From: Veillonella parvula
GTDB lineage: Bacteria > Bacillota > Negativicutes > Veillonellales > Veillonellaceae
Assembly (NCBI RefSeq): GCF_902810435.1
Contig: NZ_LR778174.1
Location: forward strand, 1,534,501-1,598,500
DNA length: 64,000 nucleotides
Direction of reading: 5' to 3'
Made by a program: the position numbers and the translations under genes. Positions 16,801 through 25,013 of the stretch are shown here, piece by piece. The notes under the pieces are model-generated. The model was not told the DNA's origin and made no database searches. It worked only from the letters and a program-made list of their open reading frames with translations. Position 1 is the stretch's first letter; each line of letters opens with the position of its first letter.

Positions 16801-18133
16801 GAATCTCACCATCGATATTACCTGTAATCGGTGTGGTCATATCTTTTGTGAAAGTGCCTAAAGGTAAATCTTGAGTATTTATAATAGCATCAAAATCCCC
16901 TGTATCAGCTACATATTGACCCTTAATCTTTGCGCTACCTTCACCTATAGACAAGTGCGCATCATCAGTACGAACTAAACCGTTATCATATACGATATTC
17001 CCTTGTAAACGATCAATATAGTAACCTTTATAAGAAATACCATCACTAGCAATCGTTGCATCTACACGAGGGGCTACTGTCGTACCACCAATATGTGCAC
17101 GCCCACCTACAATGCCAGTAACACCGACATCTGTTATCGCTTCTAAAGCTACTTTATCGGCTACAACATTAAGATTTAAATATTCTTCCTCTTTACCCAG
17201 TGTAACTAATCCATTGATCTTTGCTACTTGATCATTTACTCTCCAAGAACTACGACTAATAACGATTTGATCATTATTAAGCATAATGCGACCCGTACCA
17301 TCGGTAATATTATAAATTGTATTACCCCGTTTATAAGTGCCGGTTAAGCCTTTAAAGCCTACATTACCACTCATGATATATTTGCCATCTTCACTTTTAA
17401 GATTTAAATGTATATCTTGTAATTTACCACTCGTTACAGATAACTCCTTACGAAGTGGAACAAAACGCATAATACCAGCTGTATCAATTTCGTTAGCTTG
17501 TACAAAGAGATCAAAATTAGATACATTGTTCATATCAATTTTGCCATTCATGGTAATTGCGGAACCATCTACATCCGCAGTAAAGGCGCCTTTAGACATT
17601 CCACTCATATTAAGCGCCATAGTCCCATCAAGATTTTCTACATTTCTCTTTATTCCATCTTTAGTACGTAGAGCTACACGACCATCATTAATAGTTACAG
17701 AGCCATCAAAAGTACCCGACTTATTTGGATCGGATGGTTTTACTAACTTAGTTATACTCCACGACCCATCAGCTAGTTGCCATATATGAAAATCTGGCGT
17801 CTCGACGATTACACTAGAAATAGCCGTAGCCCCTGATGTGTTGCCACCAATAATCTTCGGTAAAGAAGATAATTTAACTCCTACAGCTACCTCTTGAGCA
17901 GTTCCAACTAAATGTCCATCTCTATCTTTGATAATCACATCTGTTAGAACAACATCACCATTCCAATTAATTCGGAGAGAATCATAGTCTATAGAACCGT
18001 TTATGACATTATTTACTTGTTCTTTAACCATAGGTGCAATGTAAGTTTGAGCCATAGGATTAATGCTGGCACCAACAATACCAGACAAACCTAAAATCGC
18101 TGCACCGATAAGGAGCCACTTTTTACGGGTCAT
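13844..18133 (-). CDS. tamB: TamB / AsmA-like transenvelope protein (DUF490)
   Basis: 1429 aa. One N-terminal membrane helix (about 4-26) is followed by more than 1300 residues of repetitive beta-strand sequence (recurring units such as GNIDGEIRILG and GTVHITG) and a C-terminal TamB domain with DRINITTGSIDP and IGKYVLPRVMLTYSQG, ending in a barrel-like WTRSF. TamB-like proteins form hydrophobic grooves linking inner and outer membrane. They are implicated in phospholipid transport and in outer-membrane protein assembly with an Omp85 partner; bamA is next door and no tamA is seen. Start ATG 18133 follows GGGAG by 7 nt. It lies between the tolC terminator and the IS200-type element. Confidence 0.92.
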   Translation of the reverse strand: MTRKKWLLIGAAILGLSGIVGASINPMAQTYIAPMVKEQVNNVINGSIDYDSLRINWNGDVVLTDVIIKDRDGHLVGTAQEVAVGVKLSSLPKIIGGNTSGATAISSVIVETPDFHIWQLADGSWSITKLVKPSDPNKSGTFDGSVTINDGRVALRTKDGIKRNVENLDGTMALNMSGMSKGAFTADVDGSAITMNGKIDMNNVSNFDLFVQANEIDTAGIMRFVPLRKELSVTSGKLQDIHLNLKSEDGKYIMSGNVGFKGLTGTYKRGNTIYNITDGTGRIMLNNDQIVISRSSWRVNDQVAKINGLVTLGKEEEYLNLNVVADKVALEAITDVGVTGIVGGRAHIGGTTVAPRVDATIASDGISYKGYYIDRLQGNIVYDNGLVRTDDAHLSIGEGSAKIKGQYVADTGDFDAIINTQDLPLGTFTKDMTTPITGNIDGEIRILGKNNQVTDAVGAVEGRQIGIHGVVVDTVKANFTHADNRTNITVVGTMGDGTLSGYGYIQNGNVDATISGNALPLTALSPIIGQDVDGTLNTSFAIKGIVDNPNVTGTVWGQEVHYKGARFNNIHGDIKLDNHILTIINGHIGDGDGGYDVNGWYNLDTDALDLNARARAARIENVIRTVTDVPITGWFETDNHITGTAANPIIEGRAHLWDGSAYGKLVTNAFAKYNYQNDILELYRFDIEGYGATITGGGTVSKEVINVDFEGKNIDMGRLLINTGYKVDGLVSGRGQITGSMDNPQFNGYISSDALSVNGELLNDIHGRVYADKSVVNVQDFTFAEADGGRYAVKGGMKFDDSRQLFGVLDVTNGSVKNLLNLLDRSNEHIDGKLNGSVEIGGTRDNPSVNVTGKINDVSIDEKIVGDATINASFANRKFKVTTLKLPVGDGLIAIGGTMDLDGQADLQVALKDVDIVPFLPLIGKDIQATGWVTGVVNITGETKNPKVELSSAIESGSFNGVGIDEGFVLATMQDQVIQIQRIQGAKSGYKLSVYGKIPLAAIFTSGYIPANDSKSMDVTIDFNEADMAVIPLLTTSVKEATGPLKGTVHITGTIDQPEAYGTVSVRNGTMKLSSVENQITGIDGDLIFSGQQGDFQSRINMGKGSAGLAAKVNWSGHTLTNYKAAVQLEDLEVRSEYVRGPLNGELYIADRDGLPTLIGTLNLEKIQFKIPLSLQSSESTKDMGVDVTVHAGKGVRLYDRTLYNMFISGDVHFGGSLQNPTASGQFDVRNGTFKYLSHVFNITKGNAHFVGGSYLPNLQLEAETNVSNYTIMLGVKGTVDHMDLSLSSNPTLSRKQIISMLTFGRGADSNSSTLTNEDVNAVATAGLQMFAFGYVQDALQNTLGLDRINITTGSIDPDEPTNRDTASNYNIEIGKYVLPRVMLTYSQGINNKQNKYGIEYSVKRNLKFTGWHTSKGNNYIGGRWTRSF

Positions 18134-18274
18134 AATGATACTCCCATACACATTATGAATAATATAAATATATATACTAATCTTACCACAGACACAGTAA
18201 TAACTATAGTATTTTCAGAGTGAATTTTATAAAACCTATCAGGAACACTCATTGTCTATAATGTTCATTACAAG

Positions 18275-18301
18275 AAAAAAGACGACCAAAGTCGTCTTTT
18301 T
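18275..18301 (-). terminator. Terminator of the mla-tolC operon
   Basis: Stem AAAAAGACGAC/GTCGTCTTTTT, loop CAAA. The minus strand continues into a T-run. The symmetric A and T flanks could make it work in both directions. Confidence 0.88.
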
Positions 18302-18311
18302 AAAGATCATA

Positions 18312-19772
18312 TTATTGATTGCCGCCTAGTTTTGACAATTGTTCAACAGCACCACTATTAGCGATAACTTCAGCACCTTGACCTACAGATGTAGACAATG
18401 GAACGCCTGTTAATTGTTCAAGAGCCGCAATGCTAATATTGTAATTGTAAAGAGCTTCTACATAGTTATTACGAGCTGTTGTCAACTTAGTTTCTGCATC
18501 AAGTACATCAAGGTTCGTACCAACACCTGCACGGTAACGAAGCGTAGCAATACGGAAACTTTCTTGACCTTGTGCGACTGCAGTTTGTGTACTTTGAATT
18601 GTTTGTTCAGCAGCTCGTAAATTCAAGTATGCTTTTTGTACAGCTAACAATACAGCATCAACAGTTGCCAAGTTAGCTTCTTTTGCTTGTTCAAGTTGTG
18701 CATTTGCTTTTTTAATAGCATTTTGTGTTGCACCACCATCCCATAAGTTCCAAGTAGCACTAGCGCCAACACTCCAGGACTTTGTGCTTGTACCAAAGTA
18801 ACCATCTGGATCACCATAGCCACGACCAGCTTTTACAGCAACCGTAGGCAAATAACCGGCCTTAGCAGATTTTACAGCTTCTTCTGCAGATTTTACATCA
18901 AGAGCTGATTTAACAAGAGCGGAACGATGAAGCATAGCATATGCTTTCGCTTGCTCCAAGGTTACATTATATGGTTTATATTGTAAATCACGCTCTGCTG
19001 TAGTAATAGCTGTTTGTGCAGGGTATGCAATAACTTGATTTAAGTTCGCCTCTGCTAAATTTGCAGCATTTTGCGCTTTTACAAGAGATGTTTGAGAATC
19101 ATCAAGATTTGTTTTAGCTGCCAATACGTCGGAGCTCGCCACTAAACCAACATTATACTGTGCCTCTACATTGGTTACATGACCTTGATAATCTTTAACA
19201 GCTTGTTGTGCTACATCTACCATATTGCGGCTCATAATCAATGTATAATAACCGTTAAGAGCATCATATTTTGCTTGTTGTAAAGCCTCTTCATAGCTAG
19301 CACCAGTACCTTCACGAGTATAACGTGCAGAATCAATGCTCGCATCAAGTTGTGGATTGAATACAGGCGCACTAATGGAGAAGTTATGACTTCCAGATTT
19401 GCCACTACCTGTGTCACCGCCCGTTTTTTGAGCACTCCAACCATAACTAACACTTGGATTCTTACCAGCTGCTACTTGGCTTACTGCAGATTTAGCAGCT
19501 TCATAACCCCATTTAGTTTGCTTAGCTGTACGATTATTAGCTAATGCTAAATCAACCGTACGGGCTTCGTTTAAAGCTAATGTACGTTCATAGGTTTTAC
19601 TGTCTAAAACAGATTTTTCTGCTAATTGCTTTTGTGTTAATTGAATAGCTTCTTTTTGATATTTGCTTAATTGGTCTCCGTTGTTAACGGATGTAGTTAC
19701 TACATCAGCCGCGAATGCACCAGTAGTAACTAAAGAAAGCATTACACCTAAGGAAAGAACCTTTTTATTCAT
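18312..19772 (-). CDS. tolC: TolC-family outer-membrane efflux channel
   Basis: 486 aa with a cleaved signal peptide (MNKKVLSLG...AFA, cut near residue 22) and the duplicated TolC fold: two long helical-barrel repeats (about 60-270 and 280-470). Family blocks include ARTVDLALANNRTAKQ, and LRYRAGVGTNLDVLDAETKL in the second repeat. It forms a trimeric channel from the outer membrane into the periplasm. ATG 19772 has GGAGG 8 nt upstream; a longer reading to 19793 is not supported. It lies 42 bp after mlaD with no terminator between, so it shares a transcript with mlaEFD. That is unusual, because TolC normally partners type I or RND pumps. Confidence 0.93.
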   Translation of the reverse strand: MNKKVLSLGVMLSLVTTGAFAADVVTTSVNNGDQLSKYQKEAIQLTQKQLAEKSVLDSKTYERTLALNEARTVDLALANNRTAKQTKWGYEAAKSAVSQVAAGKNPSVSYGWSAQKTGGDTGSGKSGSHNFSISAPVFNPQLDASIDSARYTREGTGASYEEALQQAKYDALNGYYTLIMSRNMVDVAQQAVKDYQGHVTNVEAQYNVGLVASSDVLAAKTNLDDSQTSLVKAQNAANLAEANLNQVIAYPAQTAITTAERDLQYKPYNVTLEQAKAYAMLHRSALVKSALDVKSAEEAVKSAKAGYLPTVAVKAGRGYGDPDGYFGTSTKSWSVGASATWNLWDGGATQNAIKKANAQLEQAKEANLATVDAVLLAVQKAYLNLRAAEQTIQSTQTAVAQGQESFRIATLRYRAGVGTNLDVLDAETKLTTARNNYVEALYNYNISIAALEQLTGVPLSTSVGQGAEVIANSGAVEQLSKLGGNQ

Positions 19773-19814
19773 AATATGTACCTCCATACTCATATAGAGT
19801 AAATGTGTTAGTCA

Positions 19815-21074
19815 TTAGAATACTTGTTTAATACCGAAATAGGTACCTCCATTCGTAGAACTGAACGGTCTGGTCATTTGAATAACGCCATAGGTATCTT
19901 TATGCAAACGTATATCACTACGAATACGATATTTACGATGATTAAGGTCATATAGCGCGGCTGATAAGGACACAGGACCACGGAGGTTATAATCCACCCC
20001 GAGACCCAATTCACTTTCAAAAATACCACCACGCACCAACCATTTAGAACTAATAAATCGACCTGCATTCAGATCAAAAGTAGTATCATCACCTATATTA
20101 GAAAGGCCAATTTCAGCCATTCCTTTATTGTTAAAGGCACGTACTCTACCATTGACACGGAATTCATTATCCGTTGTGTTATACAACAAATCTACAGATG
20201 GTTCAATCTTGGTAAATGACTTTTTTTCAGTCATACCAACCTCTACACTATTTCCATTTACATCCGTTTGGTACGCCTTTCCGCCCATCAGTTTATTGAT
20301 GCGAGCTGAAATCTGTGCCGTATTATGTAAAGTCTCTTTAATATTTTCTTGTGCCTTAGGATCTGTTACAGTCGATTCCATGGTACGAGCCATATTATCT
20401 ACACGATCAGTAGTTTGTTTTAAATTAGTTAAAATAGCACGCATATCATTACCTGCATTACCATCAGCATTAAATTGCTGTGCTGCTTGATTTAGTTGAG
20501 CCGTTACATCCGCCATATTTTGTGTAATAGCTACCGCATTATCAGCCATCACCGCTGTAGATTGCAAGGAATATTTAAGTGCACTTTGAGTTGCAGGATC
20601 ACCAATAATACTATTGATAGACTGTAGCATCTTCTCAGTGCCATCCATTAACTTTTGCGCACTCTGCATGGCCTTATCCACAGCATCAACGCCTTCACCT
20701 TTAACGGAGTCACCATCCTGTAAATATACTTTAGACTGTCCTGGTGAAATTTGAATAAATTTATCACCTAAAAAACCATCTGACCCCAAGGAAAACATCG
20801 AGTCACTTGGAATCTGCGTTTTTTCATCAAGCTTCATCTTAACCACAACGCCACGCGGTGTAATTTCAATATCAGAAACAGTCCCGATGGCCACGCCGGA
20901 AAATTTAACCTGATTCCCATTTTTTAGGCCATTTACTTGAGTGAAATCACCTGTAATTGTCATTTGCGGTTTAGCCCAAATATCGATACGGCCTACAAAT
21001 AGTATGCCTGCAATAAATAGAACTATACCTATTATTGTAAAAGCCCCTACCTTGGCCTCCGTCGTCCACTTCAT
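19815..21074 (-). CDS. mlaD: MlaD-type MCE protein with C-terminal outer-membrane barrel-like domain
   Basis: 419 aa, more than twice the length of E. coli MlaD (about 180). It has an N-terminal helix (about 10-28), one MCE domain (about 37-115, with FSGVAIGTVSDIEI), and a helical stretch rich in Gln, Asn, Ala and Met (about 125-285). From about 290 onward, alternating strands (FRVNGRVRAFNNKGMAEIG, LGLGVDYNLRGPVSLSAAL) end in Phe (YFGIKQVF), like an outer-membrane beta signal. A long MlaD that bridges both membranes has been described in Veillonella; this fits that architecture. It transports phospholipids with MlaE/F. ATG 21074 overlaps the mlaF stop (TAATG). Confidence 0.92.
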   Translation of the reverse strand: MKWTTEAKVGAFTIIGIVLFIAGILFVGRIDIWAKPQMTITGDFTQVNGLKNGNQVKFSGVAIGTVSDIEITPRGVVVKMKLDEKTQIPSDSMFSLGSDGFLGDKFIQISPGQSKVYLQDGDSVKGEGVDAVDKAMQSAQKLMDGTEKMLQSINSIIGDPATQSALKYSLQSTAVMADNAVAITQNMADVTAQLNQAAQQFNADGNAGNDMRAILTNLKQTTDRVDNMARTMESTVTDPKAQENIKETLHNTAQISARINKLMGGKAYQTDVNGNSVEVGMTEKKSFTKIEPSVDLLYNTTDNEFRVNGRVRAFNNKGMAEIGLSNIGDDTTFDLNAGRFISSKWLVRGGIFESELGLGVDYNLRGPVSLSAALYDLNHRKYRIRSDIRLHKDTYGVIQMTRPFSSTNGGTYFGIKQVF

Positions 21075-21832
21075 TATATATCTCCCATCGCAGATTCGTT
21101 AATCGGCTCTGCTTCACCATGAATAAATTGTTGTACCTTCTTATTTGTAGAATTCTTAAATTCTATTGTATCAGAAATTTCTACAAAATGCCCCTGATCG
21201 AGTAAAGCTATGCGGTCAGCAACATAAAATGCTGACTGCATATCATGTGTTACCACGATAGAAGTACAACCGAGCCGATTCTGCATCCCCTTAATTAGCA
21301 TACTAATCGTACCTGATGTAATAGGATCTAACCCTGATGAAGGTTCATCATAAAGAATTAAACTCGGATCTAGTGCTATAGCACGAGCTAAGCTAACCCG
21401 CTTTTTCATACCACCAGATAACTCATTAGGCATATATGACTCATATCCCTTTAAACCAACCCAATCAAGTCTTTCTGCCACAATGCGTTTGATTTCGTCA
21501 TCCTTTAACTTCGTATGTTGACGCAAACCAAAAGCTACGTTCTCACCTACCGACATAGAATCAAACAAAGCTGAATATTGGAATACCATCCCCATTTTTC
21601 TTCGTACTGTATTAAATTCATCTTCAGATAATGTAGTTATATCTGTGCCATCTACGATAATCTGCCCTGATGTAGGACGTTGTAAACCTATTAATAAGCG
21701 AAGCAGTGTACTTTTACCACTACCACTGCCGCCTAATATAACTAACGTCTCCCCATCATTAATAGTGAGATTAACAGAGTCTAAAATCACACGTGACTCA
21801 TAGGCAACTACAACATTGCGTAGTTCAATCAT
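21074..21832 (-). CDS. mlaF: MlaF-type phospholipid transporter ATPase
   Basis: A 252-aa ABC ATPase with Walker A GGSGSGKST (residues 34-42), signature LSGGMKKR, Walker B LILYDEPSSGLDP, and H-loop VVTHDM. The MKKR variant of the signature motif is typical of Mla/Ttg2A ATPases. It energises phospholipid movement through MlaE and MlaD at the inner membrane. The start ATG 21832 has GAGGG 4 nt upstream. It sits 21 bp after mlaE and overlaps mlaD by one base. No mlaB or mlaC gene is visible, which fits a reduced MlaEFD system. Confidence 0.95.
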   Translation of the reverse strand: MIELRNVVVAYESRVILDSVNLTINDGETLVILGGSGSGKSTLLRLLIGLQRPTSGQIIVDGTDITTLSEDEFNTVRRKMGMVFQYSALFDSMSVGENVAFGLRQHTKLKDDEIKRIVAERLDWVGLKGYESYMPNELSGGMKKRVSLARAIALDPSLILYDEPSSGLDPITSGTISMLIKGMQNRLGCTSIVVTHDMQSAFYVADRIALLDQGHFVEISDTIEFKNSTNKKVQQFIHGEAEPINESAMGDI

Positions 21833-21853
21833 AAATCCCTCTAAAAATATCTA

Positions 21854-22615
21854 CTAAAATAACAATGTAGATAAAAAATAATTTAATACAAATACTAGAA
21901 TAATACTAGTTACTACAGAACTAGTAGTGGAAAAGCCCACAGCTTCTGCGCCCATTTTAGTTTCCATGCCCTTATAAGCACCTACCAATGCAATGACAGC
22001 ACCAAACACACTAGACTTTATAAGACCTAAAGTGAAGTCTGAAATGGTAGAAAACATTTGAATAGAGTCTAAATATGTACTAGGCGCCAAACCCTTGATA
22101 ACAGTGGCTACAAAGTAACCACCGGCAATACCGATAACAACACCATAAAATGCCAAAATTGGCACCATAATCATACACGCTACTACACGTGGTACCACGA
22201 GGTAACCAACAGGGTCAACAGCCATAACACGTAGGGCATCAATTTGTTCTGTTACCTTCATTGTACCAATTTCAGCCGTGATGGCGGCGCCAACACGGCC
22301 GGCTAATACTACACCAACTAAGATAGGGCCCAATTCACGGCCCATAGCTACAGCCATAAGGCCACCTACTGTACTTTGAGCACCATAGGTAATAAGTACA
22401 TCTGTAATCTGTAAAGTCATAACCGCACCAGCAAAGAGCAAAGTTAAGCTAATAATAGGCAAAGAGTCTACCCCTAGGTGAGCCATCTGCTGAAATACAT
22501 GCCACAGATTAATCATTTTTAATTGTTTTATTGTTTGCCACACTAATAATGTAGCACTACCCATCTGTGATAGGCCGTTTATGACGACTCGACCTATCGA
22601 TTCTAGCCAACTCAA
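21854..22615 (-). CDS. mlaE: MlaE-type phospholipid transporter permease
   Basis: A 253-aa inner-membrane permease with about five hydrophobic helices and the family block GRVGAAITAEIGTMKVTEQIDALRVM (split here: GRVGAAITAEIG, then TMKVTEQIDALRVM). The start is TTG 22615, supported by GGGAG 6 nt upstream. It forms the core of the MlaEFD complex with two MlaF subunits and a hexamer of MlaD. It lies 30 bp after the S55-family gene, in one transcript running from 24925 to tolC. Length is as usual for the family. Confidence 0.95.
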   Translation of the reverse strand: MSWLESIGRVVINGLSQMGSATLLVWQTIKQLKMINLWHVFQQMAHLGVDSLPIISLTLLFAGAVMTLQITDVLITYGAQSTVGGLMAVAMGRELGPILVGVVLAGRVGAAITAEIGTMKVTEQIDALRVMAVDPVGYLVVPRVVACMIMVPILAFYGVVIGIAGGYFVATVIKGLAPSTYLDSIQMFSTISDFTLGLIKSSVFGAVIALVGAYKGMETKMGAEAVGFSTTSSVVTSIILVFVLNYFLSTLLF

Positions 22616-22645
22616 CAGTGTCTCCCTTTCCCTTACAGTTTCAAC

Positions 22646-24628
22646 TTATTCAGGTGTATTTGTTTCACCAGCATTAGCCTCATCTTTTTTATTAGTTTCT
22701 TTCGACTCTTTTTTAGGGTCCTTTTTAGACTCAGCTTTATCCGTTTTATCTTTTTTAGATTGATCTTCCAATTCTAACTTGCGTTCCATCTTAATCTGAT
22801 GTTTCGCTTCTTTGACGCGTTTTGCTAATTCTTTATCACGATCAGCGGGCTTCATTACATGAATCGTAAATTGACCATCACCTTGCACGATGTACTCAGT
22901 ATCAACGGCAGTCTTTTCAGGTTTCTTTTCATCATCCTTACTAGAACTCAAATCTTCTTGACCTGTTTTTTTCTTTACATCCCCTGGCATAGGTTTTGAT
23001 TCCACATCTTTAAGTTTAGCCTTTTTAACAGATTGAGAGCCATCTTCATCAACTAAGCTAATACCATCTTCCAAAAATTCTACAACGATTTGATTATTTG
23101 TATCAGTCTTTTGAATCTCATCATAAAGCTCATCGAAATCTTTATGAACTTTCAAACGGCGTAAAATTTCGTCTGTTAAATTATACTTTTGTTTTTCCAA
23201 TACGTATGGCAATGGAATCTCGCCACCGCCACGTACCTCTAAAGTATATTTACCAATAGCTTGATCTTCTGGGACCTTAAAGAAGATTTGTTTAATAACC
23301 TTTTCGCCGCGGAACGGTTCTAATGTTACATCTACTACAATAGTATCCCCAGGAGAAACTACAGTAGACGAAGCAGAAGCATCTATAAGCTTGGCTGTTT
23401 TCTTATCTTGCGTTACGTTTGTTTCAACCGAAATATCCGAAATTTCATAGTTGATGAATCGATTGTTCATAAGCACATCGATAACATTATAAAATTCATC
23501 AACTGCTTTTTCACTAATGGAATCAGAGCTGTAGAACATATTTGTCCGCGTTAATGGCTTATGTTCTTTCCCTTTTGGCGTAATAGTATAAGAAATTGTA
23601 GCCGTACCAGAACCACTGCGATCCAATGTTTTATTCAACATATTGTATAAGGCTGTAGCTGCTAAAGTTGGTGTCATTTCACCATCTTCAATAACCTTGA
23701 CGGAACTAGTTCTATCACGGCCCATATCAATATCCTTTAAATGGAATCGCAATGGAATACCTGGCGAAATCACGCCTGATACACCTGCAATACCGGCACC
23801 TCTATCTTCAGTAACAGAACCAATCTCTTTACCCATAGAGCCAAGCTTAAAGGCAGCATTATAGCTTTTTACAACGGTAAAGATACTTGCATTGTGCATA
23901 AAATAGTTAGAAGAACCATGTTTTAAGAATGGATGACCAAAGGCAACAACCTTTTCACCATCTACATGAGTAACAGTACCAATAGCGCCCAATTTAAGGT
24001 CACCATCAACTAGCAAAGCCGCTACCGAGCCACCAGCTTCTAAAGGTTTTGCAATTTCATCACCACTAGCACTTGCGGTGTCATATGTTTCATATTTATA
24101 TTGTGGTAACTTCGATTTAAAGTATTCCATTGATGCCGCATCGAAGCCATACGCCATAAGTGGAGTGCCTAAAGGAATCAATTGTGTATCATCCCAAGGT
24201 TTAGATAAGTTTTTCTCATATGGTATATTCCATAGTTTGACCATATCCTCAATAGGAGTAATCATACCTATCGTACCATCCGCAAACCCCCAGCCATAAG
24301 CAACAGCCCCAACAAGTTTACCATTTATATATACAGGGCTACCACTCATACCATGCGCAATGCCACCAGTTTGATCCATAACGGGTCCGGAAAACTTGGC
24401 TAAAATAAGATGACCAGATGGTCCCTTATCCTTCATGACACCCAATACCTTTACATCAAAGGTGGAAATAGTATCCCCTACGATTACAGTTTTTGCAATA
24501 CCTTCCATACCTGTTGTTACATCATTGACAGGCATAAAATCAATAGCCTGTACAGTTGTAAGTGAAGTACAGAAGAAAAGCGCCAGTATCGCTTTTCTAT
24601 ACCGACGCCAAGAATGAGAAAACTTCAT
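22646..24628 (-). CDS. Exported S55 (SpoIVB-like) protease-fold protein in the mla operon
   Basis: 660 aa. A signal peptide (1-28, TTVQA) is followed by a SpoIVB-type peptidase S55 domain (about 35-260) with the serine motif HGMSGSPVY (candidate nucleophile Ser95), GAVAYGWGFADG and ITPIEDM. The middle (about 300-500) is rich in beta strands; the tail (about 560-660) is highly charged and Lys-rich and could be disordered or bind a membrane or wall. SpoIVB is a sporulation signalling protease, but S55 proteins also occur outside sporulation. Its position, 12 bp after a small secreted protein and 30 bp before mlaE, suggests an envelope job. The substrate is unknown. Confidence 0.8.
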   Translation of the reverse strand: MKFSHSWRRYRKAILALFFCTSLTTVQAIDFMPVNDVTTGMEGIAKTVIVGDTISTFDVKVLGVMKDKGPSGHLILAKFSGPVMDQTGGIAHGMSGSPVYINGKLVGAVAYGWGFADGTIGMITPIEDMVKLWNIPYEKNLSKPWDDTQLIPLGTPLMAYGFDAASMEYFKSKLPQYKYETYDTASASGDEIAKPLEAGGSVAALLVDGDLKLGAIGTVTHVDGEKVVAFGHPFLKHGSSNYFMHNASIFTVVKSYNAAFKLGSMGKEIGSVTEDRGAGIAGVSGVISPGIPLRFHLKDIDMGRDRTSSVKVIEDGEMTPTLAATALYNMLNKTLDRSGSGTATISYTITPKGKEHKPLTRTNMFYSSDSISEKAVDEFYNVIDVLMNNRFINYEISDISVETNVTQDKKTAKLIDASASSTVVSPGDTIVVDVTLEPFRGEKVIKQIFFKVPEDQAIGKYTLEVRGGGEIPLPYVLEKQKYNLTDEILRRLKVHKDFDELYDEIQKTDTNNQIVVEFLEDGISLVDEDGSQSVKKAKLKDVESKPMPGDVKKKTGQEDLSSSKDDEKKPEKTAVDTEYIVQGDGQFTIHVMKPADRDKELAKRVKEAKHQIKMERKLELEDQSKKDKTDKAESKKDPKKESKETNKKDEANAGETNTPE

Positions 24629-24640
24629 TCCTTCTCTCCT

Positions 24641-24925
24641 TTATTTACTTTCTACAGTGACAACGATTTGATCACGAGAAACGTCTGAACCCACTGTAAC
24701 ATTAACCGCCGTTACAGTACCAGTTACAGTAGATTTAGCAGCAGCCATAGGACCAGCCAATGTCTCTACAGTCACCAATGTTTGGCCTTCTGTTACAGAA
24801 GTACCAACAGAAACTGTAGAAGCAACTTTACCTGTTAATACACTTTGGTATGATACAGGGGCCGCCATTACAGAGCTAACACTTAAAATGCCTAATGCAG
24901 CTAAAGCTAACACTACTCTTTTCAT
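24641..24925 (-). CDS. Small secreted lipoyl/biotinyl-fold (barrel-sandwich) protein
   Basis: 94 aa: a signal peptide (1-21, ending VMAA) and then about 70 residues with the rhythm of a biotinyl/lipoyl domain (TGKVASTVSVGTSVTEGQTL and then TVTGTVTAVNVTVGSDVSRD). In biotin carriers the modified Lys lies in EAMKM; here the aligned segment reads VETLAG, so the Lys is replaced by Ala and the protein is probably not biotinylated. HlyD-type adaptor proteins use the same unmodified fold in the periplasm. ATG 24925 has a strong AGGAGG. It is the first gene of the mla-tolC operon. Function unknown. Confidence 0.75.
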   Translation of the reverse strand: MKRVVLALAALGILSVSSVMAAPVSYQSVLTGKVASTVSVGTSVTEGQTLVTVETLAGPMAAAKSTVTGTVTAVNVTVGSDVSRDQIVVTVESK

Positions 24926-24963
24926 AACGATCCCTCCTTTTACAAAATTAGTTATGTATTTAT

Positions 24964-24992
24964 AGTATACTAAATTATTAGTAATATTTCAA
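24964..24992 (-). promoter_or_regulatory. Promoter of the small lipoyl-fold protein/S55/mlaEFD/tolC operon
   Basis: TTGAAA (24992-24987), 17-bp spacer, TATACT (24969-24964) on the minus strand, about 40 bp before ATG 24925. Confidence 0.7.
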
Positions 24993-25013
24993 ACAAAATT
25001 GTATGCAACGAAT

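Noticed and set aside
22646-24628. Reading the SpoIVB-like protein as a sign of sporulation
   Set aside because: S55 domains occur in non-sporulating bacteria and the operon context is envelope transport.
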